36,553 nucleotides of DNA from JBFWRI01 sp050248995 (GCA_050248995.1 JBFWRI010000018.1:1-36553), one strand, 5' to 3'. Positions 1 to 7,113 are shown, counted from the first letter of the stretch. A program made the numbers and translations. Notes: generated from the letters alone by a model not told the origin.

Positions 1-591
1 GAAGATCAGTACGAAGTAAACGCCTGCCGTCGCGCCGAATGTCCAGTGCATATGGCTGAACATCACGATCGATGTGGTGGCGGTGACGATCGTGTACAGA
101 AATGGGTTCAGAATGTCGGCGATCGAATCCTTCGCCGCCTGTGGCATTTCGATGACCTTGCCGCCCAGGCGTCCGACGAAATCATCGGTGAAGTAGCGAT
201 AGCTGTGTCCGAACAGGTAGCGTGCCAGGTGACGACGAATGACGATTGTAAAAAGCGGGTAGACATGCGTCTCGATCAGGTGACCCAGCATGAACAGGCT
301 GCGCGCGAAAACCTGTGTGATGATAATGTACAAGCCGACAACAAGGGCAACACGCGAACCTAGCGTATCGGGCGTACCCTCGGCCAGCGCATCGACCATG
401 GCGCCGAAAAAGTACGGCTCGGCTGCGGTGCCAATAGTGGCCAGCAGGTAACAAAAAACGATGGCCAGCAGGGGCAGTTTGAACAGGCTTACAAAGCGCA
501 GCACAAAAGGCAGCGCGCGGTCGGGCAGGCGCAGTTCGTCAATATCGTAGTCGTCGATGTGCGACGTTTGGGGCAGCAGCTTTTTCAGCAT
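1..591 (-). CDS. ABC exporter, membrane domain (partial, 3' end outside window)
   Basis: The reading frame is open from an ATG at 591 down to base 1, giving the first 197 residues of a longer protein. It starts MLKKLLPQTSHIDDYD. Hydrophobic stretches lie near residues 29-55, about 80-97 and at the truncated end. The pattern of a soluble N-terminus, paired membrane helices and a conserved phenylalanine-tyrosine-rich loop (YLFGHSYRYFTDD, about residue 125) followed by GRLGGKV is that of the transmembrane domain of ABC exporters of the MsbA/lipid-multidrug type, whose ATPase half would lie beyond the window. An in-frame stop five codons upstream supports the chosen start, but no good Shine-Dalgarno is visible. 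The 88 nt to the cysteine desulfurase upstream hold nothing I recognise. The substrate cannot be told. Confidence 0.8.
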   Translation of the reverse strand, partial: MLKKLLPQTSHIDDYDIDELRLPDRALPFVLRFVSLFKLPLLAIVFCYLLATIGTAAEPYFFGAMVDALAEGTPDTLGSRVALVVGLYIIITQVFARSLFMLGHLIETHVYPLFTIVIRRHLARYLFGHSYRYFTDDFVGRLGGKVIEMPQAAKDSIADILNPFLYTIVTATTSIVMFSHMHWTFGATAGVYFVLIF

Positions 592-679
592 GTACTTTGC
601 GTATCAAAGCAGAGCGGCTGAAGCCATGTTTTTCGCCTGTAAGCGGGATTTCCAGTGGTCAGTGTGGCTATTTGCCCAC

Positions 680-1789
680 TTAAGCGACCTGTTTGCGCTG
701 GTACAGCGCCAACCATGCTGCCGCCGCCGCTTCGTAATCGCGGGCCTGTGTGGCGAAGCCGGATGAAATACGCACGGCTTCACCGGCAGCGGTATCGGCG
801 ATACCCATGGCCTGCAGAACATGCGACGGCTTTACCTTGCCGCTGCTGCAGGCCGCGCCAGTTGAAACGGCAATACCGTCAAGGTCGAAAGCCATCAGTT
901 GGGTTTCGGCGGTAACACCCGGCATGGCGATATAGGATGTGTTGGGCAGGCGCTGTACATCGCGGCCATAAATCACCGCATGCGGGGCCACTGACAGGAT
1001 CTTTTCCTCGAACGCTTTACGCCAGTGAATCAGGTGGCTTGTATAGACAAGGTCTTCAATGAATGTGCCGACGGCTGCGCCAAACCCGGCAATGCCGATA
1101 ACGTTTTCCGTACCGCTGCGCCGGCGCTGTTCCTGTCCGCCGCCCCGCAGCATCGGTTCTATGCCGATGTTGTCACGAAGAACAAGCGCGCCAACGCCTT
1201 TCGGGCCGCCGCACTTGTGGGCCGAAAGCGTCAGGGTGTCGGCATCCAGCAAGATCATGTTCATCGGAACTTTGCCGAACGCCTGTGCAGCGTCCACATG
1301 TAGCAGGCCGCCGTGTGCATGCACAATATCGGCCACCTGTTTGATAGGCTGGATAACGCCGGTTTCATTGTTGGCCAGCATCACCGCCACCAGCGCGGGC
1401 TTGCCCAGTTTCTTCAGCTCGGCTTCCAGCCATGTTGTGTTCACGATACCATTGGCATCAACAGGAATGCGTATGGCGTCGCTGCGGGCTGCCAACACGC
1501 AGTCGTGTTCAACCGCACTAATAAAGCAGGGCATCTGTGGGCGGCTCAGCAGGGCAAGGTGATTGGCCTCGGTGCCGCCGCTGGTGAACACAACCTGCGC
1601 CGGGCGCACGCCAAGGTTATGGGCAATGGCCGCGCGGGCGTCTTCAACAATCTTGCGGGCGGCGCGGCCAAAACCGTGTACGGACGACGGGTTGCCTATA
1701 ACATCCATCGCCGCATGCATGGCCGCCGTCGCCGCTGGCTTCAGCGGCGTTGTGGCGTTGTAGTCAAGATAGGTACTATTTCTAGTCAT
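680..1789 (-). CDS. Cysteine desulfurase, NifS/IscS class V aminotransferase
   Basis: This PLP enzyme takes sulfur from cysteine as a protein persulfide for Fe-S cluster or thio-cofactor assembly. The 369 residues begin TYLDYNATTPL, the usual N-terminus of the family. The PLP lysine is K192 in SAHKCGGPKG, H95 lies in the AVEHDC motif, and the persulfide-forming cysteine is C314 in STGAACSSGK, on a short group-I-like loop. Length is slightly below the roughly 385-400 of IscS. No isc or suf genes flank it. Instead it lies 50 nt downstream of the rhodanese gene on the same strand, so it may be read with that sulfur operon and hand its sulfane sulfur to it; that link is inference. The ATG at 1789 lacks a clear ribosome site. 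Confidence 0.93.
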   Translation of the reverse strand: MTRNSTYLDYNATTPLKPAATAAMHAAMDVIGNPSSVHGFGRAARKIVEDARAAIAHNLGVRPAQVVFTSGGTEANHLALLSRPQMPCFISAVEHDCVLAARSDAIRIPVDANGIVNTTWLEAELKKLGKPALVAVMLANNETGVIQPIKQVADIVHAHGGLLHVDAAQAFGKVPMNMILLDADTLTLSAHKCGGPKGVGALVLRDNIGIEPMLRGGGQEQRRRSGTENVIGIAGFGAAVGTFIEDLVYTSHLIHWRKAFEEKILSVAPHAVIYGRDVQRLPNTSYIAMPGVTAETQLMAFDLDGIAVSTGAACSSGKVKPSHVLQAMGIADTAAGEAVRISSGFATQARDYEAAAAAWLALYQRKQVA

Positions 1790-1839
1790 ATGCTTTTGTA
1801 GAAGAACAGGCCGGGCTGCTGCAACAAAGAAACGCAGTA

Positions 1840-2349
1840 TTACTTATTCCACGGCGCTTTAGCCAGCAGCAGGCCCATGCCACACCAATCCGTAATACCG
1901 GCAAAAACAAGCCCGGCACCGATGGCCCCGGCGGCCAGATGCCATTCTGGTGTAAGGATAAATCCTAATGCGGTTGCAAGTAACACCAAGCTTCCCGCCG
2001 CAATCCGCACCTGCCGTTCAAGCGACATAACTCCCTTACTTTGGGCGGTAAGTCCGCATTCTTTACATGAAATCATGCCGCCTTCGATCAGGTGAACATT
2101 ATGGAAACCTGCAGCTACAAAGCGTTCGGCGGCTATCGACGCGCGCCGGCCGCTGCCGCACAGAAGGTATAAGGGTGTGTCGGCTGCCAGATTATGCTTT
2201 TGCATGAACGTCGCCGGGTCCAACTGGTCAAGCGGCACATGCACGTGCGGCAATGCGATTCTGGATTCCTTATGTTCGGCGTTTGTCCGGACATCAATGA
2301 TTGTTCCATCTGGCCGATGATGAAGGGCGCTGGCAGCTATGATCTTCAT
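1840..2349 (-). CDS. Membrane-anchored rhodanese (YgaP-like: rhodanese + DUF2892)
   Basis: The 169-residue protein has a rhodanese domain (about residues 1-105) with the active-site loop CGSGRR, C64 being the persulfide-carrying cysteine. A membrane part follows (about 108-160) with two hydrophobic helices and the ending MGLLLAKAPWN, typical of the DUF2892 domain of E. coli YgaP. YgaP moves sulfane sulfur at the inner membrane. Further cysteines lie at the domain junction (SCKEC). The ATG at 2347-2349 overlaps the stop of the upstream AhpD-like gene by 4 nt, so the two are almost certainly translated together. The divergent ArsR gene mirrors the ygaV-ygaP pairing of E. coli. Function is firm by family; the exact sulfur donor is unknown. 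Confidence 0.9.
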   Translation of the reverse strand: MKIIAASALHHRPDGTIIDVRTNAEHKESRIALPHVHVPLDQLDPATFMQKHNLAADTPLYLLCGSGRRASIAAERFVAAGFHNVHLIEGGMISCKECGLTAQSKGVMSLERQVRIAAGSLVLLATALGFILTPEWHLAAGAIGAGLVFAGITDWCGMGLLLAKAPWNK

Positions 2350-2693
2350 GTGCTTGCTCCAAACTGGTCAAACGCGCGCAGAGCGTCGGCTGCATACATC
2401 AGCGATGGCCCGCCACCCATGTAAATGGCCATACCCAGAACTTCGGCTACTTCTTCGCGTGTGGCCCCCAGATCGCGTAAAGCTTTGGCGTGGAAGCCAA
2501 TGCAGCCATCGCAGCGATTAGCGACACCGATCGCCAATGCAATCATCTCTTTGGTTTTCTTGCTCAGGGCGCCATCCTTGGTCGCGGCACCCGACATATC
2601 GTAAAAGCCTTTCAGCGTGTCGGGGATGATCGGCTTCAGTTGTTTGATGTACTCGACGATATCGCCGGTAACGGCCTTGTAGTCCTTGCTCAT
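2346..2693 (-). CDS. Carboxymuconolactone decarboxylase/AhpD-like CxxC protein
   Basis: The 115-residue all-helical protein carries the AhpD-type redox motif RCDGCIGFHAKAL, with C61, C64 and H68 as the thiol/peroxidase site. That identifies the alkylhydroperoxidase D-like branch of the carboxymuconolactone decarboxylase superfamily, which performs thiol-disulfide or peroxide chemistry rather than decarboxylation. It is the first gene after the divergent promoter and is followed with a 4-nt overlap by the membrane rhodanese. Its ATG at 2693 is preceded by AAAGGAG at good spacing. Its place in an operon with a rhodanese under a persulfide-sensing type repressor suggests a role in handling reactive sulfur or peroxide; this is inference from context. 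Confidence 0.88.
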   Translation of the reverse strand: MSKDYKAVTGDIVEYIKQLKPIIPDTLKGFYDMSGAATKDGALSKKTKEMIALAIGVANRCDGCIGFHAKALRDLGATREEVAEVLGMAIYMGGGPSLMYAADALRAFDQFGAST

Positions 2694-2704
2694 AACTGGC
2701 TCCT

Positions 2705-2768
2705 TTTACTATTGAATTATTCATTATATAAGAATATACTGAAGTAAAGTCAAGGAGCAGTTAATACC
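2705..2768. promoter_or_regulatory. Divergent overlapping promoters with palindromic operator (arsR / ahpD-rhodanese)
   Basis: In the plus direction TTGAAT (2712-2717) and TATACT (2735-2740) are 17 nt apart and would serve the ArsR gene. In the minus direction TTGACT (2748-2753) and TATATA (2725-2730) are also 17 nt apart, or TATAAT (2723-2728) at 19 nt, and would serve the ahpD-like operon. The perfect inverted repeat TGAATTATTCA (2713-2723, arms of 5) overlaps the plus -35 and lies just downstream of the minus -10, and TTATATAA (2724-2731) sits beside it. A repressor bound here could block both promoters. AAGGAG at 2752-2757 is the ribosome site of the ArsR gene. Promoter calls are by eye. 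Confidence 0.65.
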
Positions 2769-3062
2769 ATGAAACAAAAGCAATTAAAGCAAAATGCAAC
2801 AGCAGCGGCAGAATTCGTGAAAAGCTTCGCGCATCCGGCCCGGCTGATGGTGTTGTGTGCGCTGACTGAGGGCGAGATGAGCGTCAGTCACATGCTGAAG
2901 ATGATCCCGATCGGGCAAACAGCGCTTTCGCAGCACCTGTCCCGCCTGCGGCACGAGGGGCTTGTCACTTACCGGCGCGAAAACACGACGCTGTATTACA
3001 GCCTGTCTGATATGCGCGTCAAAGGCATGGTCAATATGTTGTATAAGCTGTTCTGTAAATAA
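2769..3062 (+). CDS. ArsR-family repressor, SqrR/BigR/YgaV-type persulfide sensor
   Basis: The 97-residue winged-helix protein has the ArsR layout: AHPARLMVLCALTEGEMSV, then the recognition helix region TALSQHLSRLRHEGLV and the wing YRRENTTLYYSL. It lacks the metal-binding ELCVCDL motif of arsenic and cadmium sensors. Instead it has C30 in MVLCALTEGE and C96 in LFCK, 66 residues apart. That is the spacing of the two regulatory cysteines of SqrR (C41/C107) and BigR (C42/C108), which form a tetrasulfide link with persulfides and release DNA. The gene is divergent from an AhpD-like/rhodanese operon, which fits a sulfide-detoxification repressor that also controls itself. Its stop codon is directly followed by the stop codon of the convergent MazG-like gene. 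Confidence 0.9.
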   Translation: MKQKQLKQNATAAAEFVKSFAHPARLMVLCALTEGEMSVSHMLKMIPIGQTALSQHLSRLRHEGLVTYRRENTTLYYSLSDMRVKGMVNMLYKLFCK

Positions 3063-3380
3063 TCAGGCCCACTTACGGGCTTTGTTGATTTCTTCTTTGG
3101 CGCGGAAAGCTTCTTCCAGGTCAATGCCGGTCATGTTGGCGATCGCACACAGGTATATAAAAATATCAGCCAGTTCTTCCGGAATGGTGCCAACCTTGGA
3201 TGTAGCATCGGTATGAATATGGCTGGCCTTGCGAATGGCCTTGTACAGCTCGCCCACTTCCTCGCCCAGCAGAAGGGCTTCTTCAACCAGGGTTTCCTTG
3301 TTAAAGCCGCGCTCATCCATCATTTCAGCTACATAGCGCTGGAAGTCGGCAAGGGTGGGGTTGGGATTCAGGGCGGGCAT
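3063..3380 (-). CDS. MazG-like nucleotide pyrophosphohydrolase
   Basis: The 105-residue helical protein has the MazG fold signature: an EEVGEL helix (E40, E41, E44) and a second helix EELADIFIYL with E69 and D72, which together bind Mg2+. Such single-domain enzymes split NTPs or modified dNTPs into the monophosphate and pyrophosphate. It is one MazG domain, as in the short house-cleaning relatives, not the two-domain E. coli MazG. The C-terminus INKARKWA resembles the lysine/arginine-tryptophan tail common in the family. It runs convergent to the ArsR gene with no spacer, so the two share no visible terminator. The substrate is unknown. Confidence 0.87.
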   Translation of the reverse strand: MPALNPNPTLADFQRYVAEMMDERGFNKETLVEEALLLGEEVGELYKAIRKASHIHTDATSKVGTIPEELADIFIYLCAIANMTGIDLEEAFRAKEEINKARKWA

Positions 3381-3464
3381 AAAGCTACCCTAGCGGCCTA
3401 ACAAGGGCGGGGCAAACAGCTTTTGTGGTTTTATTTGCACAACACCGGCGTAGGATGGGTTTCT

Positions 3465-3614
3465 ATGGAGCCTACTGAAATCATTATTGCGGGAATCGCA
3501 GGGCTAACGGCAGCCTGCCTTTATATGGCCCCCGTCCTTAAGCGTCATCAGCCAACACAACCGCTGGTGCAGCCGTGGCGTACGCCTTTATCACTGAAAA
3601 ACCTGAAGCGTTAG
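3465..3614 (+). CDS. Small putative membrane protein (49 aa)
   Basis: A short frame from ATG 3465 encodes a hydrophobic segment (roughly EIIIAGIAGLTAACLYMAP, residues 5-23) followed by a basic, proline-containing tail ending in LKNLKR. A purine-rich AGGATGGG stands about 6-12 nt upstream. The frame can be extended to a GTG or ATG start at 3423, but the start given has the better upstream site. It ends 4 nt inside the 3' end of the convergent RGG-protein gene. I recognise no family. It may be a real single-pass membrane peptide or chance; codon use alone does not decide. Confidence 0.35.
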   Translation: MEPTEIIIAGIAGLTAACLYMAPVLKRHQPTQPLVQPWRTPLSLKNLKR

Positions 3615-4036
3615 AATTTCTTCTTGCCCTTAAAGCCGCCGGGCTTGCCGCGACCGGCGCCGCCCTTGCCCTTGAAGTTCTTGGGTGCATCGAAATCACG
3701 GAACGTTGATTTCGGCCCGCGCTTCTTGAAGTTATCCTCGCCGCCGTCATCATTGGCAAAACGCTTCTTGAACGGGCGGTCGCCGCGGTCATCACCATCA
3801 CGGTCATCAAAGCGCTTCTTGAACGGGCGGTCGCCACGGTCACCGAAATCCTTCTTGAAACCACCGCGATCGCCGCCACGGCCGCCAAAGCCACCACTGC
3901 GGGGGCGGTCGAATTTCTTCGCTTCGAATTTCTTTTCACGCTCGACAAACAGCACTTCAAGTGAAGCGACGCTGTCGGCAATACGTTCCAGTGCGTCCGC
4001 AATGCGGGCGGCGATTTCGTCTTTATTGTCTGACAT
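3611..4036 (-). CDS. RGG-rich basic protein, possible RNA-binding protein
   Basis: The 141-residue protein begins MSDNKDEIAARIADALERI, an amphipathic helix with leucine/isoleucine heptads (about residues 5-40) that may dimerise. From about residue 42 it is a disordered tail rich in Gly, Arg, Lys, Asp and Phe with RGG-type motifs and a near-repeat of GDRPFKKRF (two copies). It ends in a lysine-rich GKKKF. Such tails bind RNA in other proteins; nothing here proves it. The start was placed at 4036 because AGGAATTAG stands in front of it. The frame is open up to 4213, but that extension looks non-coding and contains the large palindrome at 4130-4153. It is divergent from the alpha/beta hydrolase gene. 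Confidence 0.75.
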   Translation of the reverse strand: MSDNKDEIAARIADALERIADSVASLEVLFVEREKKFEAKKFDRPRSGGFGGRGGDRGGFKKDFGDRGDRPFKKRFDDRDGDDRGDRPFKKRFANDDGGEDNFKKRGPKSTFRDFDAPKNFKGKGGAGRGKPGGFKGKKKF

Positions 4037-4129
4037 TCTAATTCCTGTTGCTGTGCCGCGCTTCCGTGCGCATGCAGGGCAGCGACAATCGGCTTTTCGC
4101 TGTCTAAAAGCAAGTAAATTGTCCACAGG

Positions 4130-4153
4130 CCCGTGAAACATGCGTTTCACGGG
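4130..4153. promoter_or_regulatory. Perfect 10-bp inverted repeat with 4-nt loop
   Basis: CCCGTGAAAC (4130-4139), ATGC, GTTTCACGGG (4144-4153) form a perfect palindrome between the divergent RGG-protein and hydrolase genes. No T-run follows on either strand, so it does not look like a terminator. It may be an operator or a hairpin in a 5' leader. The rest of 4037-4273 is a promoter-type region; TTGACT at 4182-4187 is a possible -35, but I see no convincing -10 at the right distance. Confidence 0.5.
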
Positions 4154-4273
4154 GATAAGTATTAAGAAATGTGTAGAATCGTTGACTTTTAATGCCCGGG
4201 TTTGCCAGAACATTATCAGTTGTTCTGAGGCCTTTCCCCAAGGTCATCGCCCATTTCTAAGGAGCACGCGCAT

Positions 4274-4936
4274 ATGCCTGAAGTTGTTATTCAAGGTCCC
4301 GTCGGTCGTCTTGAAGCCAAATATTCTCCCGCTGGTGCACCTGATGCGCCCATCGCACTTATCCTGCACCCCGATCCCCGCCATCACGGCACCATGAACA
4401 ACAAGATCTGCTATGCGCTGTACCACGCCTTTGTGCGTCAGGGTTTTGCAACGCTGCGTTTCAATTATCGCGGTGTCGGCAAGTCGCAAGGCAGCTGGGG
4501 TGAAGTCGAAGGCGAACTGGCTGATGCCTCGTACGCGCTGCAGTGGCTGCAACAATACAACCCGAACGCCAGCGAAATCTGGGTTGGTGGTTTCTCGTTC
4601 GGCGCTTACCTCGCCATGCAGCTGCTGATGCGTCGCCCGGAAATCGATACCTGGATGTGCATCGCGCCGCCGGCAAACATGTATGACTTTAACTTCCTTG
4701 CCCCGTGCCCGTCATCGGGGCTTATTGTTCAGGGTGACAAAGATCAGGTGGTGCCGCAAACCGCCGTGGACAAGCTGGTCGCCAAGCTGAACATGCAGAA
4801 GGATATCAGCATCGATTACCGCACGGTTGGTGGTGCTGGCCACTTCTTCACCAACGAAATGGACATCCTGGAAGGTCATATTGATGACTATCTGGCCAAG
4901 TTCTACCGTCCGGAAGCTATCGCGCTGGCCAGCTAA
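4274..4936 (+). CDS. Alpha/beta hydrolase (COG2945-like serine hydrolase)
   Basis: This 220-residue alpha/beta hydrolase has the nucleophile elbow GGFSFGA with S108, an acid at D155 or D157 in IVQGDKDQVVP and the histidine H190 in GAGHFF. The loop HPDPRHHGTMNNKICY and the strand FNYRGVGKSQG are hallmarks of a small proteobacterial group of soluble serine hydrolases related to dienelactone hydrolases. No signal peptide is present, so it acts in the cytoplasm. AAGGAG lies about 10 nt before the ATG. A strong terminator follows directly. The substrate is not known for this group. Confidence 0.85.
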   Translation: MPEVVIQGPVGRLEAKYSPAGAPDAPIALILHPDPRHHGTMNNKICYALYHAFVRQGFATLRFNYRGVGKSQGSWGEVEGELADASYALQWLQQYNPNASEIWVGGFSFGAYLAMQLLMRRPEIDTWMCIAPPANMYDFNFLAPCPSSGLIVQGDKDQVVPQTAVDKLVAKLNMQKDISIDYRTVGGAGHFFTNEMDILEGHIDDYLAKFYRPEAIALAS

Positions 4937-4950
4937 CTATCTACGGGAAC

Positions 4951-4980
4951 AAAAAAGCCCCGCATCGGCGGGGCTTTTTT
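4951..4980. terminator. Bidirectional rho-independent terminator (hydrolase / rodA)
   Basis: GCCCCGC (4957-4963), loop ATCG, GCGGGGC (4968-4974), flanked by A6 and T6, so it can stop transcription of the hydrolase on the plus strand and of rodA on the minus strand. Both genes end next to it. Confidence 0.92.
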
Positions 4981-4985
4981 GTTTT

Positions 4986-6146
4986 CTAATTCAACAGCCC
5001 TACATTGCCGCCTTTGCTGATGCGGGCGTCGCGGTGGGCCGCAACCGACAGCAGTATCCCGCATGAAATCATCATCGTCAGCATGGCGGTGCCGCCATAA
5101 CTGAGCAACGGCAGCGGGATCCCCACCACGGGGATCAGGCCCGATACCATGGCCACATTGACCATGATGTACAGGAACAGGTTGAACATCAGACCGATGG
5201 CCACAAGGCGGCCGAAATCATGGCGGCAGCCCATTGCAATCAGGAAGCTATAGGCCAGCAGCACGCCGTAAAGCGCCAGCGTGATCATCGCGCCAATCCA
5301 GCCCAGCTCCTCGGCCAGCACCACAAAAATGAAGTCAGTGTGCTTCTCCGGCAGGAACTGCAACTGGCTTTGCGTGCCCAGGCCAAGGCCGCGTCCGCCA
5401 AAGCCGCCGGCCCCCAGCGCGATGGTGGATTGCAGGATGTTATAGCCGGCACCCGAAGGATCGGATGCCGGGTCAAGGAAGGTTAGGATGCGCGTTTTCT
5501 GGTAATCATGCAGCATCTCGAATGCGATCGGCACAGCGGCGACAACCGCGATGATGCCCAGCAGGAAGATCCATACGCGCACGCCTGCAGCCCAGAATAT
5601 CGCTACACTGCCAAGGCCGATCAGCATGGCCGTGCCAAGGTTGGGCTGCAGCAAAACCAGCACAATCGGCATGGCGACCAGTGCGGCCGGAAATACAAGG
5701 CGCAGCGGCGAGCGGATTTCGTTGATTGTCAGATTGTGGAAATACCGGGCCAGCGCCAGCACAACGGCAATCTTCATCAGCTCGGATGGCTGCAGCACGA
5801 TAAAGCCAAGGTTGATCCAGCGTTGCGCGCCCATGCCCATCTGGCCAACCAGTTCCACAGCAACCAGCAGCACAAGACAGACCGCGTATACGACATACGC
5901 ATAATGCAGGTATGTGCGGATATTGACGACAGCCAGCGCAACCAGCAGCACAAGACCGGCTGCAAGGCGCAGCAGGTGCGGGCCGCCCCATGGTTCCCAG
6001 CTCATATTGCCGGCAGAATACAGCATCACCACGCCCAGCAGGCCCAGCACTGCCACCGTGACAACAAACCCCCACGGGATATGGCGCAGCCGGTTCGGCA
6101 ATGAAATAGGTGCAGCATCGAATGATGACATGCTGTTTTTATACAC
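4986..6146 (-). CDS. rodA: Rod-shape-determining peptidoglycan polymerase RodA
   Basis: This SEDS-family inner-membrane glycosyltransferase polymerises lipid II during cell elongation together with PBP2. The 386 residues form about ten membrane helices and carry the family motifs AQRWINLGFIVLQPSELMK, FLPEKHTDFIFVVLAEELG and GIPLPLLSYGGTAML. The aspartate in the TDF motif is the conserved essential residue. RodA rather than FtsW is suggested by the short cytoplasmic N-terminus and by the order and wording of these motifs. Start could be the ATG at 6146 or, five codons in, at 6131 (MSSFDAAP). The usual partner gene mrdA (PBP2) is not next to it; a methyltransferase gene is divergent instead. 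It shares the terminator at 4951-4980. Confidence 0.93.
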   Translation of the reverse strand: MYKNSMSSFDAAPISLPNRLRHIPWGFVVTVAVLGLLGVVMLYSAGNMSWEPWGGPHLLRLAAGLVLLVALAVVNIRTYLHYAYVVYAVCLVLLVAVELVGQMGMGAQRWINLGFIVLQPSELMKIAVVLALARYFHNLTINEIRSPLRLVFPAALVAMPIVLVLLQPNLGTAMLIGLGSVAIFWAAGVRVWIFLLGIIAVVAAVPIAFEMLHDYQKTRILTFLDPASDPSGAGYNILQSTIALGAGGFGGRGLGLGTQSQLQFLPEKHTDFIFVVLAEELGWIGAMITLALYGVLLAYSFLIAMGCRHDFGRLVAIGLMFNLFLYIMVNVAMVSGLIPVVGIPLPLLSYGGTAMLTMMISCGILLSVAAHRDARISKGGNVGLLN

Positions 6147-7113
6147 TCTTTCCTATTTCCCGCACCTGTATTTAAATTGCCCGGTGCTTGAGAAATTTAA
6201 AAATCTGCAGGGTATCGTGTCCCGCTGGCGGGCATGGTGGGAAGGTTCTGACGCACCGCCACCACCCCCACCGAAGCCTGCGGAAAAAAAAGACGAACCG
6301 CCGCCGCTGATGTATTCGGCGCCGGTCGATGATATTCCGCAAACTGAAGAAAAGCCCGTCTGGCAGGGCACGCGCCTTGATTTGTTGCGCGAGCTGTGGG
6401 GCGAAGGCAATGCCGCCCCGACGGAAAAAGAATTCTTTACCATGATGTATGGCCAGTTGAAGCTGAACAGCTCGATGTCGGTGCTGGATGTTGGCGATGG
6501 TGTCGGCGGCGCGTCCATCCACATGGCCAAGGAATACGGCGCATATGTTGACGCCTATATCAGCAATCCTGATTACGAAGCCGCCGCCGAGCGGTTGGTG
6601 GAGCAAAAGGGCGTGCAGGCGCATGTCCGTATCTTTACCTATGATATCGATAATTTCCGCCCCGAAAAACACTATGATGTTGCCTCGGTGCGCCGTTCGT
6701 TGTGGCGGGTGCCGGATGTGAAGGAATTCATCAATATCCTGAACGATAACCTGAAACCCAATGGCCGCATTGTCATCGCTGATTATATGGATGAGCAGGA
6801 AGGCGTGCGCAGCGAGCTGATGAGCGCGTGGTATGCGCAAGAGCGTTACCGGCAGTCGGTCAGCGTCGGGCAGCTGACGAAATTCCTTGAGGCGGCCGGC
6901 TATACGGTGCGCGTGGCGCAGGATATCACGGCCGAACATCTGGGCGAGATACGGCGCGGTCTTGCCAACCTGCCGCGCTTCCTGCGGCGCGTGGAAGTGC
7001 CAGAGAATGTAAAAGGCACGATCCTGCGCGAGGCCGACCGGTGGGGTACGCGGGCCGAGCTGCTGCAGGGCGGCCTGAAATTCTACCGCTTTTTTGCGCA
7101 GAAGAATAAATAA
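6130..7113 (+). CDS. Class I SAM-dependent methyltransferase with proline-rich N-terminal linker
   Basis: From the ATG at 6130 this is 327 residues. A basic segment (RWRAWWEG) is followed by a proline/charged linker (APPPPPPKPAEKKDEPPP), then a Rossmann methyltransferase domain from about residue 80: LDVGDGVGGASIHMA is the SAM-binding loop and NGRIVIADYMDEQEG the later strand. The usual acidic residue at the end of the second strand appears to be replaced (YISNPDY), so cofactor binding may be altered. The start is uncertain: the first 18 codons look unlike protein and overlap the rodA start, and GTG codons at 6184 or 6217 (after CAGGGT) are alternatives. The stop overlaps the rnhA ATG (TAATG), so the two are co-translated. 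The substrate is unknown. Confidence 0.8.
   Translation: MLFLYTLSYFPHLYLNCPVLEKFKNLQGIVSRWRAWWEGSDAPPPPPPKPAEKKDEPPPLMYSAPVDDIPQTEEKPVWQGTRLDLLRELWGEGNAAPTEKEFFTMMYGQLKLNSSMSVLDVGDGVGGASIHMAKEYGAYVDAYISNPDYEAAAERLVEQKGVQAHVRIFTYDIDNFRPEKHYDVASVRRSLWRVPDVKEFINILNDNLKPNGRIVIADYMDEQEGVRSELMSAWYAQERYRQSVSVGQLTKFLEAAGYTVRVAQDITAEHLGEIRRGLANLPRFLRRVEVPENVKGTILREADRWGTRAELLQGGLKFYRFFAQKNK

Noticed and set aside
3767..3840. Direct DNA repeats that could be a small CRISPR or tandem array
   Set aside because: They encode the repeated GDRPFKKRF motif of the RGG protein, lie in frame and have only two copies.
4117..4125. TTGTCCACA as a second DnaA box
   Set aside because: It differs from the TTATNCACA consensus at a key position, and no cluster of boxes, AT-rich unwinding region or dnaA/dnaN gene is present, so there is no replication origin here.
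6172..6939. 255-codon minus frame opposite the methyltransferase
   Set aside because: Antisense, rich in His, Arg and Ile without family features; the plus frame has a SAM domain and is coupled to rnhA.
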